A stretch of DNA of 33,953 bases from Alphaproteobacteria bacterium (GTDB lineage Bacteria > Pseudomonadota > Alphaproteobacteria > UBA9219 > RGZA01). The notes below the pieces were generated by a model that searched no databases, was not told the origin of the DNA, and saw nothing but the letters and a program-made list of their open reading frames with translations. The stretch's first letter is position 1, and each line of letters opens with the position of its first letter. The DNA is taken from NCBI GenBank assembly GCA_028278105.1, contig JANQEX010000109.1:1-33953 (forward strand), in the 5' to 3' direction. Made by a program: the position numbers and the translations under genes. Below are positions 15,440 to 23,376 of the stretch, piece after piece.

Positions 15440-16219
15440 TCAAACCCGCCACGCGCCGACGCCCTTGAGAAAATCGCACAGAACGGCGGAGACCTGTTCG
15501 GCGCGCGTCCGGTCCACGCGCGGGTGGCGGAATGGTACCCATTGAAACCGCTCGTACCACAGTCTGCCGGGATGCGGGCGCGCGGCGTAATCATGGCGCG
15601 GCAGGGGGCGGAATTGCTCCACCCCCGTGCAAAGCCCGGAGAGATTGCCGCGTTCGGACGCATAAAGCGCCAGGGCCATGCGCTTGATCCTTTGCTCCTC
15701 GCGGCTGGCGCGCAATTCAATCTCGCCGCCGTTTTTTTCGGGAAAACTGTTGGCGCGGGCCCGTCCGCCGGCAAGGTTGTATTCCGAAAACTCGTAAACC
15801 GGGATGCCGCTGATGGTGGAGGCCAGCGCGTTCACCGCGTCATGGTCGGGGTTGCCGCCTTCATAGGCGGGAACCCAGACGCAGTCGGGCGCGCAACCGG
15901 CCAGAACCTGCTCCATTTCCGCATGCGCTTCGGGAAGCGACGGCCAGATTTCGCGCGCGGCGCGGGTGGTGTTGCGGTCCACCACGGTGATGCCGAGAAA
16001 ACTGGCCGCCATGTCGGCCTCGCCCAGACGCCGGGCCACCCTCCCGGCATAACCCGGACGCTGGAAGGGCCAGAGCGTTTGCCGGGGCAGGCAGCCATGG
16101 CTGAGATAGGCGCCGAACACGCGCGCCCCGTCCGCGCGGGCGCGGGCGATGGCATAAGCCGTGCCCACCACCTCGTCGTCGGGATGCGGGATCAGGATCA
16201 GGATGCGCTTGCCGAACAT
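15440..16219 (-). CDS. PIG-L family zinc deacetylase
   Basis: The 259-residue product has the signature PHPDDE at 11-16 and a later NPDHDAV with H126; these supply the zinc ligands of LmbE/PIG-L N-deacetylases, which remove acetyl groups from N-acetylglucosaminyl sugars or lipids. There is no signal peptide, so it acts in the cytoplasm. It follows a GT4 glycosyltransferase on the same strand (about 124 bases away, with a 9-base array between), so both probably build and deacetylate the same glycoconjugate. The substrate cannot be read from sequence. Confidence 0.88.
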   Translation of the reverse strand: MFGKRILILIPHPDDEVVGTAYAIARARADGARVFGAYLSHGCLPRQTLWPFQRPGYAGRVARRLGEADMAASFLGITVVDRNTTRAAREIWPSLPEAHAEMEQVLAGCAPDCVWVPAYEGGNPDHDAVNALASTISGIPVYEFSEYNLAGGRARANSFPEKNGGEIELRASREEQRIKRMALALYASERGNLSGLCTGVEQFRPLPRHDYAARPHPGRLWYERFQWVPFRHPRVDRTRAEQVSAVLCDFLKGVGAWRV

Positions 16220-16268
16220 GGCCGCATGCTAGTGGCCTGTCCGCGGGGTCACAAGACCTGACGGTTAT

Positions 16269-16347
16269 AAGGGTCGTGAGGGTCGAAAGGGTCGGGAGGG
16301 TCATAAATAAAGACTCTTTCGACCCTTCCGCCCCTGTCGACCCTTAC
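16269..16347. repeat. Inverted period-9 arrays (GAGGGTCGA type)
   Basis: Left arm units AAGGGTCGT, GAGGGTCGA, AAGGGTCGG, GAGGGTCAT (16269-16304) face right arm units of the form CGACCCTT/CGCCCCTG (16318-16347). The stop codon of the upstream glycosyltransferase (TAA, 16344-16346 minus) is in the right arm. The arms can pair in RNA of either strand. Confidence 0.8.
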
Positions 16348-17573
16348 TTTCGGACGGCCTCTTTCCAGACCGGCAGGAAATCATGCTCCAGCACCTCCCG
16401 CCAGGCCGGGAAGAAAGCGGCGGCGCGGCGCGCGCCGTCACGCGGACGCTCGTCGCCCCTGAGCCGCGCGGCGTGGACAAGGGCCGCCGTCCAGGCGGCG
16501 TCCGTATCCTCGTGCACCAGAAAACCGGCTCCTTCCCGCTCAATAAAGCGGCCCACGCCGCTTCCAAGCGACGCGATCACCGGCGTGCCACAGCAAAGCG
16601 CCTCGGCCGCGACCAGGCTCCAGGTTTCGACCATCGAGGGCAGGACCAGAAAATCGGCCCCGGCGTAAAGCGCCGCCAGTTCCGGTTTCGGCAGAAAGCC
16701 GGGAGCCGCGGCGCAGTCCGTAAATTTCCTGCGTATTTCGGCGCGGGCGGGTCCCTCGCCGGCGGCCACGAGGAAGAGCGGCGCGTCCCGGCCCCGCGCG
16801 GCGTCCAGCGCCGCCAGAAGGCGATAAATGTTCTTCCCCTCGTCCAGACGCCCGGCGAAGGCAAGAATGGTTGCGTCTTCGGGAATAGTATAGAGCTTGC
16901 GCAAGGCGGCGCGGGCGCTTGCCTGCGGGCGGTACATGTCCTTGTCCACGCCCAGACGGTAGCGCCGCACGCGCGCCCTTCCCACTTCCAGCGCGGCTTC
17001 CCCGGCGTCCTCGTCACGGGCGGCCATGACGAAACGGCAGCGCTGCTCATGCGCCGCGAGGCGTTCGCGCATGCTTTTTTCCGTCGCGTGGGAAAGCGAA
17101 AAAACCCGGTCCAGCGTCCGGCCCGCGCCGAACGGCATGGTTTCCAGAAAGCGGCGGGTGAAGATGCGCCCATAGGCGGGTGCGTCGGTATGAATGGAAT
17201 GCACGAGCGGCCGGCGGTTTTTCCCGGCATGGCGCGCGGCGGTGCGGGCATAGGCGAAATGCGCGTCGGTGGTGTGGATCACCTCCGCCCCGGCAAGGTC
17301 GTTCGCAAGCGCCGGGTGTCCGGGAGCCAGATCCGCCGCCGCCGGAGCATGCAAAAACGGGAGGACGCGCGTGGAAAACACCGGGCGGCGCAGGATCAGC
17401 CGCACCTGGGGGGAAAGGCTTCTGCTTTCGTCGCGCGGGCCCTGCGCATGGAGGGTCAGGCGCAGGCCGGACAGGCCGTCCGCGGCGGCGGCCAGATTCT
17501 GCCAGCATCCCACCTGCCCGCCGGATTCCGGCTTCCATTCCAGATCGATCAGCACATGGACGTGAAGGGACAT
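16344..17573 (-). CDS. GT4-family (GT-B) glycosyltransferase
   Basis: The 409-residue product has the GT-B layout: an N-terminal acceptor domain (1-205), a linker RYRLGVDKDMYRP (204-216), GRLDEGKN at 241-248 contacting the nucleotide sugar, and the retaining-GT4 motif E316-x7-E324 in VETWSLVAAEALCCGTPVIAS. It probably transfers a hexose or N-acetylhexosamine to a lipid or sugar acceptor on the cytoplasmic side. Pairing with the PIG-L deacetylase and the nearby HpnL-like protein suggests a glycolipid pathway. The start ATG 17573 fits the usual N-terminal beta strand (HVHVLIDLEW). Period-9 arrays lie directly at both ends of the gene. Confidence 0.92.
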   Translation of the reverse strand: MSLHVHVLIDLEWKPESGGQVGCWQNLAAAADGLSGLRLTLHAQGPRDESRSLSPQVRLILRRPVFSTRVLPFLHAPAAADLAPGHPALANDLAGAEVIHTTDAHFAYARTAARHAGKNRRPLVHSIHTDAPAYGRIFTRRFLETMPFGAGRTLDRVFSLSHATEKSMRERLAAHEQRCRFVMAARDEDAGEAALEVGRARVRRYRLGVDKDMYRPQASARAALRKLYTIPEDATILAFAGRLDEGKNIYRLLAALDAARGRDAPLFLVAAGEGPARAEIRRKFTDCAAAPGFLPKPELAALYAGADFLVLPSMVETWSLVAAEALCCGTPVIASLGSGVGRFIEREGAGFLVHEDTDAAWTAALVHAARLRGDERPRDGARRAAAFFPAWREVLEHDFLPVWKEAVRK

Positions 17574-17578
17574 GGGGA

Positions 17579-17735
17579 AGGGTCAGAAAAAGGGTCGGAA
17601 GGGTCAAGAGGGTCTGGCATCCGGGAATATTTAGGGTATCAGTATCTTTGATGATTGGATAGATTTGAGAAAAAATTCCTCCTGACCCTCCTGACCCTCC
17701 TGACCCTTCCGACCCCCTTGCCCCTTTTATCCCTC
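17579..17735. repeat. Inverted period-9 arrays spanning a gene start
   Basis: The left arm (17579-17612) has units of GGGTCAGAA/AGGGTCGGA/AGGGTCAAG type; the right arm (17686-17735) has GACCCTCCT three times, then GACCCTTCC and GACCCCCTT. The loop of about 70 bases holds the TTG start of the next gene. The right arm is translated as repeated Leu-Leu-Thr. Confidence 0.88.
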
Positions 17736-19058
17736 TTCCTCCTTCTCGTTCTCGCGGCATCCCCCCTTCAGGCCGCCGAAAAGCCGCCGGGGCTGATCGA
17801 CCGGCTGCTGGACGCGCTGGGGCGCGAAAAAATGCCGCGCCTCGTCGTTCAGGAAAAACCGCCCGCCGAAGGACCCGCGCCGGCGGCGCCACCGGCTGCA
17901 ACGGCTCCCACGGCGCCGCGGGCGTCCTCCGGGCCGCCGCGCCCGGCCGGACCGGAGTTGGCGCGCAATTTCCTGCCCGTTTACGATCTTGACCGCGGCG
18001 GTCCGGCGGCGGAGGAAACGGGCAAGTCCCCGCCCCTTCTGCCCTTCTTCGCGCCCGCGTCCATCGAGGCGGCGCATCGCGGCGTCTACGCGCTGGTGGT
18101 GATGATTCCCGACAGCGCGCGGGATGCCGCGCGCGCCTATGCCCTCGCGCGGGCGGCGCAGGACGCCGCCTCGGCGCAAAAGCCCGAATGGTACGCCGCC
18201 AACGCCTTCGTCTTCGTGCCACAATTCCTGGCGCCCGAAGACATCGCCGCGAGAGCCGCCGCCTGGCCCGACAAGGGGGCCGCCCTGCTGCGCTGGGCGG
18301 GCGGGGGATGGATTTACGGAGCCGGCAGTTCGGTCAGCCCTGCTGCCGCGGCTTTTCCCGCGCCACGCGGCGTGAGTTCCTTTGCCGCGCTGGATTTCGC
18401 CCTTCTGGCGCTGGCCCGCAAATCCATCTTTCCCGATCTTGAGCGCGTGGTGGTGGCGGGCGCGGGCGCGGGCGGCGATTTCGTGCAGCGCTACGCGGCT
18501 CTTGGCATCGCGCCCGACATTCTGGCTTCGGACGGCCTGCGCGTCCGTTTCGTCGTGGCCAATGCCTGGTCGTACCTTTATCTCGACAAAACGCGCGCCG
18601 CGCCGCTTGAGGCGGGCGCGTTCACCGGCGCGCGGGAACCCGTCTTCGCCGAGCCGGAAGCGGATGCCTGCCCGCAGGCGCAGCTTTATCCCTATGGGCT
18701 GGAGGCCTTGCCGCCCTATGGCCGCAAGCAGGGCAAACACGCCATCCGCCTGCGCTACGACTCGCGCGCCGTCATCTATCTGGCGGGGAGCGAGGCCAAC
18801 CGGCCCCTGGCGGATTCCGCGCCGGGCGCCTGCGCCCGGCTTTTGCAGGGCCGCGCGCTCGCCGGACGCGCGCGACTCTATTTCGCCCATCTGCGGCGTC
18901 TGTATGGCGCGGACGCGATGTCCCGCGCGCAAAGACTTTACATGATACCGGGAGCCGGCGCCGCCGCCGCCGCGCAAATCTGGCAAAGCCCCTGCGGGCT
19001 GTCGGCGCTGTTCGGGGATGGAAGCTGCAACCAGAAGTCAGAGATCAGAGGTCAGTAA
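17655..19058 (+). CDS. Secreted alpha/beta-hydrolase-fold protein, apparently catalytically dead
   Basis: The 467-residue product starts at TTG 17655 (no ATG occurs before residue 60). Residues 6-40 form a signal peptide (KK, a leucine-rich core, LAASPLQA) whose core LLTLLTLLTLPT is encoded by the 9-base array. A proline/alanine linker (65-100) leads to a hydrolase-like domain. From memory of the family, the nucleophile elbow should read like VVVAGHSAGG; here it is VVVAGAGAGG (266-274), so the His-Ser pair is Ala-Gly. The expected C-terminal PGVGHD is PGAGAA (432-437), and the strand YLAGSEAN (375-382) lacks the usual acidic residue. Flanking sequence (FVQRYAALG, VVANAWSYLYLD, SPCGLSALFG) is intact, so this is a pseudoenzyme, not a frameshift. 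Residues 459-467 come from a heptamer array. Confidence 0.75.
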   Translation: MDRFEKKFLLTLLTLLTLPTPLPLLSLFLLLVLAASPLQAAEKPPGLIDRLLDALGREKMPRLVVQEKPPAEGPAPAAPPAATAPTAPRASSGPPRPAGPELARNFLPVYDLDRGGPAAEETGKSPPLLPFFAPASIEAAHRGVYALVVMIPDSARDAARAYALARAAQDAASAQKPEWYAANAFVFVPQFLAPEDIAARAAAWPDKGAALLRWAGGGWIYGAGSSVSPAAAAFPAPRGVSSFAALDFALLALARKSIFPDLERVVVAGAGAGGDFVQRYAALGIAPDILASDGLRVRFVVANAWSYLYLDKTRAAPLEAGAFTGAREPVFAEPEADACPQAQLYPYGLEALPPYGRKQGKHAIRLRYDSRAVIYLAGSEANRPLADSAPGACARLLQGRALAGRARLYFAHLRRLYGADAMSRAQRLYMIPGAGAAAAAQIWQSPCGLSALFGDGSCNQKSEIRGQ

Positions 19059-19346
19059 TCAGACAGGCCTTACGCAAACTGGCGAGATAGCTAAATCATC
19101 GTTGTGAGGAGGCCGAAGACCAACGGCCCGGCGAAGCTTTAGCGAAGCCGGGTCGCGGGGGCGGGGACGCCTGATATATTAAATTCTGGATTGCTTCGCC
19201 CCGCTTTGCGGGGTTCGCAATGACGGCCTGAGAATTTTTTTGCGTAAGCCCTATCAGAAATACAATGGCCAACCCCCAATTTCTGACCTCTGATTTCTGA
19301 CTTCTGATATCTGACCTCTGATCTCTGACCTCTGAATACTGACTTC
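19030..19346. repeat. Inverted period-7 arrays (TCAGAGA type), split by an insertion
   Basis: The left arm is at 19030-19063 (AAGTCAG, AGATCAG, AGGTCAG, TAATCAG) and the right arm at about 19279-19346 (TCTGACC, TCTGATT, TCTGACT, TCTGATA and so on). The 188-bp element at 19065-19252 lies inside, near the end of the left arm. The left arm encodes the C-terminus and stop of the pseudo-hydrolase. Confidence 0.82.
19065..19252. mobile_element. MITE-like element, 188 bp, CTTACGCAAA termini
   Basis: AGGCCTTACGCAAA (19065-19078) and AGGGCTTACGCAAA on the other strand (19239-19252) are 14-bp terminal inverted repeats with one mismatch. Inside are two palindromes (CCCGGCGAAGC...GCCGGG and an ATTGC...GCAAT repeat). 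There is no ORF. The flanks ATCAGAC and ATCAGAA resemble each other, but this is confounded by the heptamer array around the site, so a target duplication cannot be proved. Confidence 0.65.
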
Positions 19347-19350
19347 TGAT

Positions 19351-19379
19351 AAAAAAACCCCCCGCCTCGCGGCGGGGGG
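19351..19379 (-). terminator. Rho-independent terminator of sciP
   Basis: On the minus strand CCCCCCGCC pairs with GGCGGGGGG around a 4-base loop and is followed by seven T residues. It lies 92 bases after the sciP stop and is the strongest terminator in the window. Confidence 0.9.
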
Positions 19380-19470
19380 CATCGGGGTTGTCACCCCAGT
19401 TGAGGCATTTGCGGATTCCCGGTTCCCGCCGGGGGAATGATCCGGGAATCCGGATGACGCCCCGCGCTTT

Positions 19471-19782
19471 TCAGGCGCGGGCTCCGTCACCCTCGCCGCG
19501 CTGTTTGCGGCGATAATCCTGGAGGCGCGTGACGCGCAGGGCGCGCGAGCCTCCCCGTTCGGACAGCTTCATCCAGGAGCGGATTTCCTCCTCGGAAAGA
19601 TTGTAGCGGGTGCAGACATCGGCCAGCGGCAGAAGCCCCTTGCGCACCGCGTCCACCACGAGGGCCTTGCGGCTGACCACCCAGCGCTTGGTGTCGGGCG
19701 GGGGGAGATTGGTAAGATCGGTCCCGGAAAGCCGGACGATTTTCGGCTCGGATGGGACCGGCTGTGGCTCGTGAAAATTCAT
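19471..19782 (-). CDS. sciP: SciP-like CtrA inhibitory protein (DUF1153)
   Basis: The 103-residue product has the DUF1153 pattern: DLTNLPPPDTKRWVVSRKA (22-40), then VVDAVRKGLLPLADVCTRYNLSEEEIRSWM, a helix-turn-helix, then ALRVTRLQDYRR. In Caulobacter SciP binds CtrA and DNA and blocks transcription of CtrA targets in G1-like cells. The N-terminus is about 15 residues longer than the Caulobacter type. ATG 19782 has GGCGGAA a few bases upstream. It is a single gene with its own terminator. The AT-rich 180 bases upstream hold TTAA-N7 sites with one mismatch (near 19862 and 19873), as expected if CtrA controls it, but no perfect box. Confidence 0.88.
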   Translation of the reverse strand: MNFHEPQPVPSEPKIVRLSGTDLTNLPPPDTKRWVVSRKALVVDAVRKGLLPLADVCTRYNLSEEEIRSWMKLSERGGSRALRVTRLQDYRRKQRGEGDGARA

Positions 19783-20081
19783 GGTTCCGCCTGTTGTTTT
19801 TTTAAAATGAGAAAACGCGATAATGGATTATGACGATATCGAAAGGTTTTTAAAAAAAACTAAATTAAAGCATTGATAAAAAAGCGATTTTAAGAAAGTT
19901 TAAGTAAATTGCCTTGGGCGTTTTTTGCTCGCAACTAATTGCAAATGTTATACTTTCATCCGTCTCAAATCTTTGGAAACCATAGATTCGGGACCAGCGC
20001 GAGGCTGCGTTTCCGCCGGTCCGAAAAAATATTTTTTGAAAAAACAGGACGCGCGCCGCCGGACACGGCGACACCTCCCCT
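19783..20081. other. AT-rich sciP upstream region
   Basis: This 299-base gap has a markedly low GC content compared with its surroundings and contains five TTAA tetramers. Two pairs match TTAA-N7-TTAA at seven of eight positions; one further pair is spaced by 6, not 7. The region probably holds the sciP promoter; no gene is seen. Confidence 0.5.
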
Positions 20082-20912
20082 TCAGTCCAGAAAACCGGCG
20101 ATCACGCGAAGCTGTTCCGCGCTCATCAACGCCGGGGCATGGCCGCAACCGGGAAACGTGACGCATTGCGCGCGCGGGCCAAGACGCTTCATCATTTCCG
20201 CGTCTTCCGCGCGCAGGATATCGGAATCTTCCCCGCGCAGCGCCAGCACGGGCGCGATGATGCGCTCATAGACGGGCCAAAGGTCCACGTCGCCGCCGGC
20301 GGCGTTGAAATTATCGGCAATGCGCGGGTCGAAATGCAGGCGGGTTCCGTCGGGCGAAAGGCTGCGCCGGGCCAGCGCGCGCCAATCGTCTTCGCCCAGA
20401 TTCCCGAAGCCGGCATAGGCCGCGCGGCAATAGCGCAGCGCGTCGTCGAAATGGCGGAAACGCGGGCGCAACGCCAGCGCCTGCGCGATGCGGCGCAACC
20501 CCTCCTGAGGCACGAAGGGCCCCACATCGTTCAGCACCAGCCGCCGGATACGGGCCGGATGAAACGCCGCCAGCATCATGCCGACCAGCCCGCCCATGGA
20601 GGTGCCGATCCAGTCCACCTGTTGCAGCTCCAGCGCGTCGAGGGCCTGGAGGCAGTCCTGCATATAGTGGTGAAGGCCGTAAAGCGAGGAATCCAGCAGC
20701 CAGGCGCTGCCGCCGCGTCCGGGCATGTCGGGCGCGTGGACGGGACGGTCCGGGAAAAACTCCGCCAATGTCCCGAAATCGCCCGCGACGCGGGTCAGGG
20801 CATGCACGCAAAACAGCGGCGCGCCCGTCCGTCCTTCATGCCAGGACAGGACATGCAGCTCATGGCGGCCCGCGCCATGCGTACAGACCATGAGACGCGA
20901 ACGCGCTTCCAT
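20082..20912 (-). CDS. Alpha/beta hydrolase, active-site residues present
   Basis: The 276-residue product is a typical cytoplasmic alpha/beta hydrolase: oxyanion region FCVHALTR near residue 34, nucleophile elbow GTSMGG near 103, an acidic residue in LRGEDSD near 226, and the histidine in GCGHAPAL near 258. A helical cap is present between about 130 and 200. The family covers esterases, lipases and C-C hydrolases, so the substrate is open. GGAG stands about 8 bases before ATG 20912. It forms a contrast with the dead hydrolase at 17655, to which it is not closely related. Confidence 0.85.
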   Translation of the reverse strand: MEARSRLMVCTHGAGRHELHVLSWHEGRTGAPLFCVHALTRVAGDFGTLAEFFPDRPVHAPDMPGRGGSAWLLDSSLYGLHHYMQDCLQALDALELQQVDWIGTSMGGLVGMMLAAFHPARIRRLVLNDVGPFVPQEGLRRIAQALALRPRFRHFDDALRYCRAAYAGFGNLGEDDWRALARRSLSPDGTRLHFDPRIADNFNAAGGDVDLWPVYERIIAPVLALRGEDSDILRAEDAEMMKRLGPRAQCVTFPGCGHAPALMSAEQLRVIAGFLD

Positions 20913-21082
20913 GCCTTCTCCATGCCTTTGAAAAAATTATTCCGGGCCGCGGGCCGGAGATCAAGACGGGACGGCGGCATATGCGCAGGGTGTGGCTTAT
21001 GCGCCCGCGGCTCTATAAACCGGCGCTGCAACGTCTTTTTCCCGGCAAACCAGGGGGGTCCCCGCGCCGGCTTACCCGCCGC

Positions 21083-21097
21083 TTAACACACCGTTAA
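21083..21097. promoter_or_regulatory. Perfect CtrA box TTAA-N7-TTAA
   Basis: The bases read TTAA-CACACCG-TTAA, an exact match to the full CtrA binding site of alphaproteobacteria. It lies 72 bases before the start of the small membrane protein at 21169, at a distance suited to promoter control. With sciP and rcdA in the same window, CtrA control is well supported, though binding itself is inference. Confidence 0.72.
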
Positions 21098-21168
21098 CAT
21101 GTCGGGCCCTAGTCTTTCCGGGAATCACGCCATTTCTGATCCACCTTCTCGCCAAAGGGCCGGTTTTC

Positions 21169-21591
21169 GTGGGACGCAGTTTCAAGGATATCTTCCTGAT
21201 TGTTTTCCCGCTGACGGGGCTGCTGTTCGGCGGACTGCTTTACTACCTGCTGAATCTCAAATCAATGGGCGCGCCCGGCATGCAGACGGCCGCCGGGCTG
21301 GGCCTGGCCTGCGGGTTGGTGTTCGGCGTCGGCATCGGTTATCTCGTCCGCACCAACGAGGTCACCCTGCCGGTGGATGCTTCGGTCGACGTGTATACGC
21401 GGCTGCAACTGATCCTTCTTCAAATGGGCTACCGGCTGGACACCCAGTTCCAGAAAGTCGTGACCTTCGAGCCCACGCTGCGCGCCGGCATTTTCGCCGA
21501 CCGCATCCGGGTGGAGCTGGTGCCGGGCCAGATCCGCATCGGCGGACCCGTTTACCATCTGGAGCAGATCCAGGACCGGCTTGGGCTTTAG
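21169..21591 (+). CDS. Small membrane protein of unknown function, putative CtrA target
   Basis: The 140-residue product starts at GTG 21169 and has two transmembrane helices (about residues 7-28 and 38-60: IFLIVFPLTGLLFGGLLYY and LGLACGLVFGVGIGY), then a soluble domain of about 80 residues (EVTLPVDASVDVYTRLQLIL...LVPGQIRIGGPVYHLEQIQDRL) that looks alpha/beta. I do not recognise a family. A competing frame from ATG 21099 is less hydrophobic and less ordered. The perfect CtrA box upstream suggests cell-cycle control. Its stop codon TAG is the first unit of the CTAG array that follows. Confidence 0.7.
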   Translation: MGRSFKDIFLIVFPLTGLLFGGLLYYLLNLKSMGAPGMQTAAGLGLACGLVFGVGIGYLVRTNEVTLPVDASVDVYTRLQLILLQMGYRLDTQFQKVVTFEPTLRAGIFADRIRVELVPGQIRIGGPVYHLEQIQDRLGL

Positions 21592-21669
21592 AGGACCTAG
21601 GAGCTAGGGGCTAGTTATATTAGCCACCGAATTCTTACTCCTAGATCCTAGCCCCTAGCCTCTAGCCCC
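21588..21669. repeat. Inverted period-7 arrays (CTAGGAG/CTAGCCC)
   Basis: Units TAGAGGA, CCTAGGA, GCTAGGG, GCTAG on the left (21588-21614) face ACTCCTA, GATCCTA, GCCCCTA, GCCTCTA, GCCCC on the right (about 21636-21669). They fill the gap between the membrane-protein gene and mnmA and could pair into a hairpin of about 25 base pairs. Confidence 0.85.
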
Positions 21670-21691
21670 TCAATTCCTTATCTTCCCCCCC

Positions 21692-22786
21692 ATGGCGGAG
21701 AAGAAAGAGCGCATCGTGGTGGCCATGTCGGGCGGGGTGGATTCCTCCGTCGCCGCCGCGCTGTTGCGCGCCGGGGACCATGATGTGGTGGGCATCACCT
21801 TGCAGCTTTACGATTCCGGCAAGGCCCTTGGCAAAAAAGGCGCCTGCTGCGCCGGGGCCGATATTGCCGATGCGCGCGCCGTGGCGGCCCGCCTTGGCAT
21901 TCCGCATTATGTTCTGGATTACGAAAGCCGCTTTTCGCAAGGCGTCATCGACGATTTCGCCGGCAGTTACCTGCGCGGCGAAACGCCCGTGCCTTGCGTG
22001 CGCTGCAACCAGCGCGTCAAGTTCCGTGACCTGATGGATGCCGCGCGCGATCTTGGCGCGTCGGTCCTGGCCACCGGCCATTACGCGCGGCGCGTGGAAG
22101 GCAAAAACGGCGCGGAGCTTCACGCCGCCGCCGATCCGTCGCGCGACCAGAGCTATTTCCTTTTCGCCACCACGCAAGCGCAGCTTGACGACCTGCGCTT
22201 CCCGCTGGGCGATCTGCCCAAAGCCCGCACGCGCGAGCTGGCGGCCGGAATGGGGCTACAGGTGGCGGCCAAGCCCGACAGCCAGGATATCTGCTTCGTG
22301 CCGGAGGGCGATTACGCCACGGTGGTGAAGACCTTGCGGCCGGAGGCGAACGCGCCCGGCGAGATCGTGCACCGCGACGGGCGCGTGCTGGGCCGTCACG
22401 CGGGCATCGTTCACTTCACCGTGGGCCAGCGCCGGGGGTTGAACGTGCATGACCGGGACGGCGATTCCCGCGCGCCGCTATTCGTGGTGGCGATTGACGC
22501 GGAAAACCGCCGCGTGATCGTCGACCGGCGCGAGGGGCTGGCCACGTCCCGCCTGCGCTTGCGCGAGGGCAACTGGCTGGACGGCGGAAGCGGCGCGGAA
22601 AAAAAGGTCATGGTGCGTTTCCGCTCCGCCATGGCGCCGGTTTCCGCCACGCTGCGGCGGCGCGGCAAAATGGACGAGGTGCAATTCGACGCGCCGCAAT
22701 ACGGCGTCGCCCCCGGCCAGGCCTGCGTCGCCTATGACGGCAGCCGCGTTCTGGGCGGCGGCTGGATTGCGAAAAGCGCCGCCTGA
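21692..22786 (+). CDS. mnmA: tRNA-specific 2-thiouridylase
   Basis: The 364-residue product carries the ATP-PPase loop SGGVDSS at 13-19, the nucleophilic cysteine C102 in PCVRCNQ, and the second catalytic cysteine C201 in DSQDICF. It thiolates U34 of tRNA-Lys, -Glu and -Gln; a tRNA-Gln(TTG), a substrate, is encoded 2.6 kb downstream. The C-terminal beta barrel is present (VGQRRGL, AVYD-like [14 protein letters not shown]). Start ATG 21692 fits the family N-terminus; no strong Shine-Dalgarno is seen. Its stop is only 4 bases from the stop of the convergent gene at 22791. Confidence 0.97.
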   Translation: MAEKKERIVVAMSGGVDSSVAAALLRAGDHDVVGITLQLYDSGKALGKKGACCAGADIADARAVAARLGIPHYVLDYESRFSQGVIDDFAGSYLRGETPVPCVRCNQRVKFRDLMDAARDLGASVLATGHYARRVEGKNGAELHAAADPSRDQSYFLFATTQAQLDDLRFPLGDLPKARTRELAAGMGLQVAAKPDSQDICFVPEGDYATVVKTLRPEANAPGEIVHRDGRVLGRHAGIVHFTVGQRRGLNVHDRDGDSRAPLFVVAIDAENRRVIVDRREGLATSRLRLREGNWLDGGSGAEKKVMVRFRSAMAPVSATLRRRGKMDEVQFDAPQYGVAPGQACVAYDGSRVLGGGWIAKSAA

Positions 22787-22790
22787 GCGC

Positions 22791-23282
22791 CTACCGCCCC
22801 AAAATCCCCTCAAGCTGCGACAGACGGTCCACAGCACCCGCGCCGCAGACATGCGTCCGGACGGCGCGGCCGGGGGCCATCACATGCAACCCGCGCCGCG
22901 TCGACGGCGGATAGGCCGGCGGCATGCGGATCTGGCTGAACAATTCGTAGGAAGTCGCGCCGTTCATGAAACGCAGGCTGGAATCATCCGCGCCATGGGG
23001 AAAGACATGGGTATAGCTGAACAGGGTCAGGTAATCCTCCCGGCGCGGCGGGAATTCCAGTTCCAGCGCGCCGGGCCGGCCGATGCGGAATTGAAGATAT
23101 TGCCCCCGCGGCCCGCGCGCCGCGCACAGCGCGACGGCTTTCGGCGCATCGGCCAGATTGCACGAAAAGACAACCTCCTCGCCTCCGCGGCAAAGGGATG
23201 GAACCATGCCCCGCGCTCCGGCCGGCGAAGCGGCCAGCAGCGTCACGATCACGCACAGGGCAGGACCAGGAAAATTCTTCAT
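22791..23282 (-). CDS. Secreted protein of unknown function, 163 residues
   Basis: The product starts at ATG 23282 with CGGGAG 8 bases upstream, and has a clear signal peptide (MKNFPGPALCVIVTLLAASPAGA, cleavage near residue 23). The mature part has four cysteines (LCRGGEE, FSCNLAD, ALCAARG, HVCGAG) that may form disulfides, and a conserved-looking stretch YLQFRIGRPGALELEFPP. I have seen similar periplasmic proteins without a known function. The frame remains open upstream to 23468, but that part overlaps the ABC exporter gene and lacks a signal. Probably in the periplasm. Confidence 0.78.
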   Translation of the reverse strand: MKNFPGPALCVIVTLLAASPAGARGMVPSLCRGGEEVVFSCNLADAPKAVALCAARGPRGQYLQFRIGRPGALELEFPPRREDYLTLFSYTHVFPHGADDSSLRFMNGATSYELFSQIRMPPAYPPSTRRGLHVMAPGRAVRTHVCGAGAVDRLSQLEGILGR

Positions 23283-23376
23283 GAAACGACTCCCGCGAAA
23301 GGCCCGGTCCGGCCGGAAAAAACCCGTCCCGACGCTAAAAGCCGAATCCGGCAAAAAGAAGACCTTGGCTCCGCTT

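Noticed and set aside
16269-17735. Possible CRISPR array
   Set aside because: Units are only 9 bases, contiguous and degenerate, with no spacers and no cas genes nearby.
19899-19912. TTAA-N6-TTAA upstream of sciP, and the 10-base TTAA ladder at 29712-29735, as CtrA boxes
   Set aside because: The CtrA site needs 7 bases between the half-sites; these have 6. Kept only as descriptive notes.
21099-21614. A 171-codon frame overlapping the small membrane protein
   Set aside because: The overlapping 21169 frame has two clear membrane helices and a more ordered soluble part, while this frame is Arg/Pro/Gly-rich.
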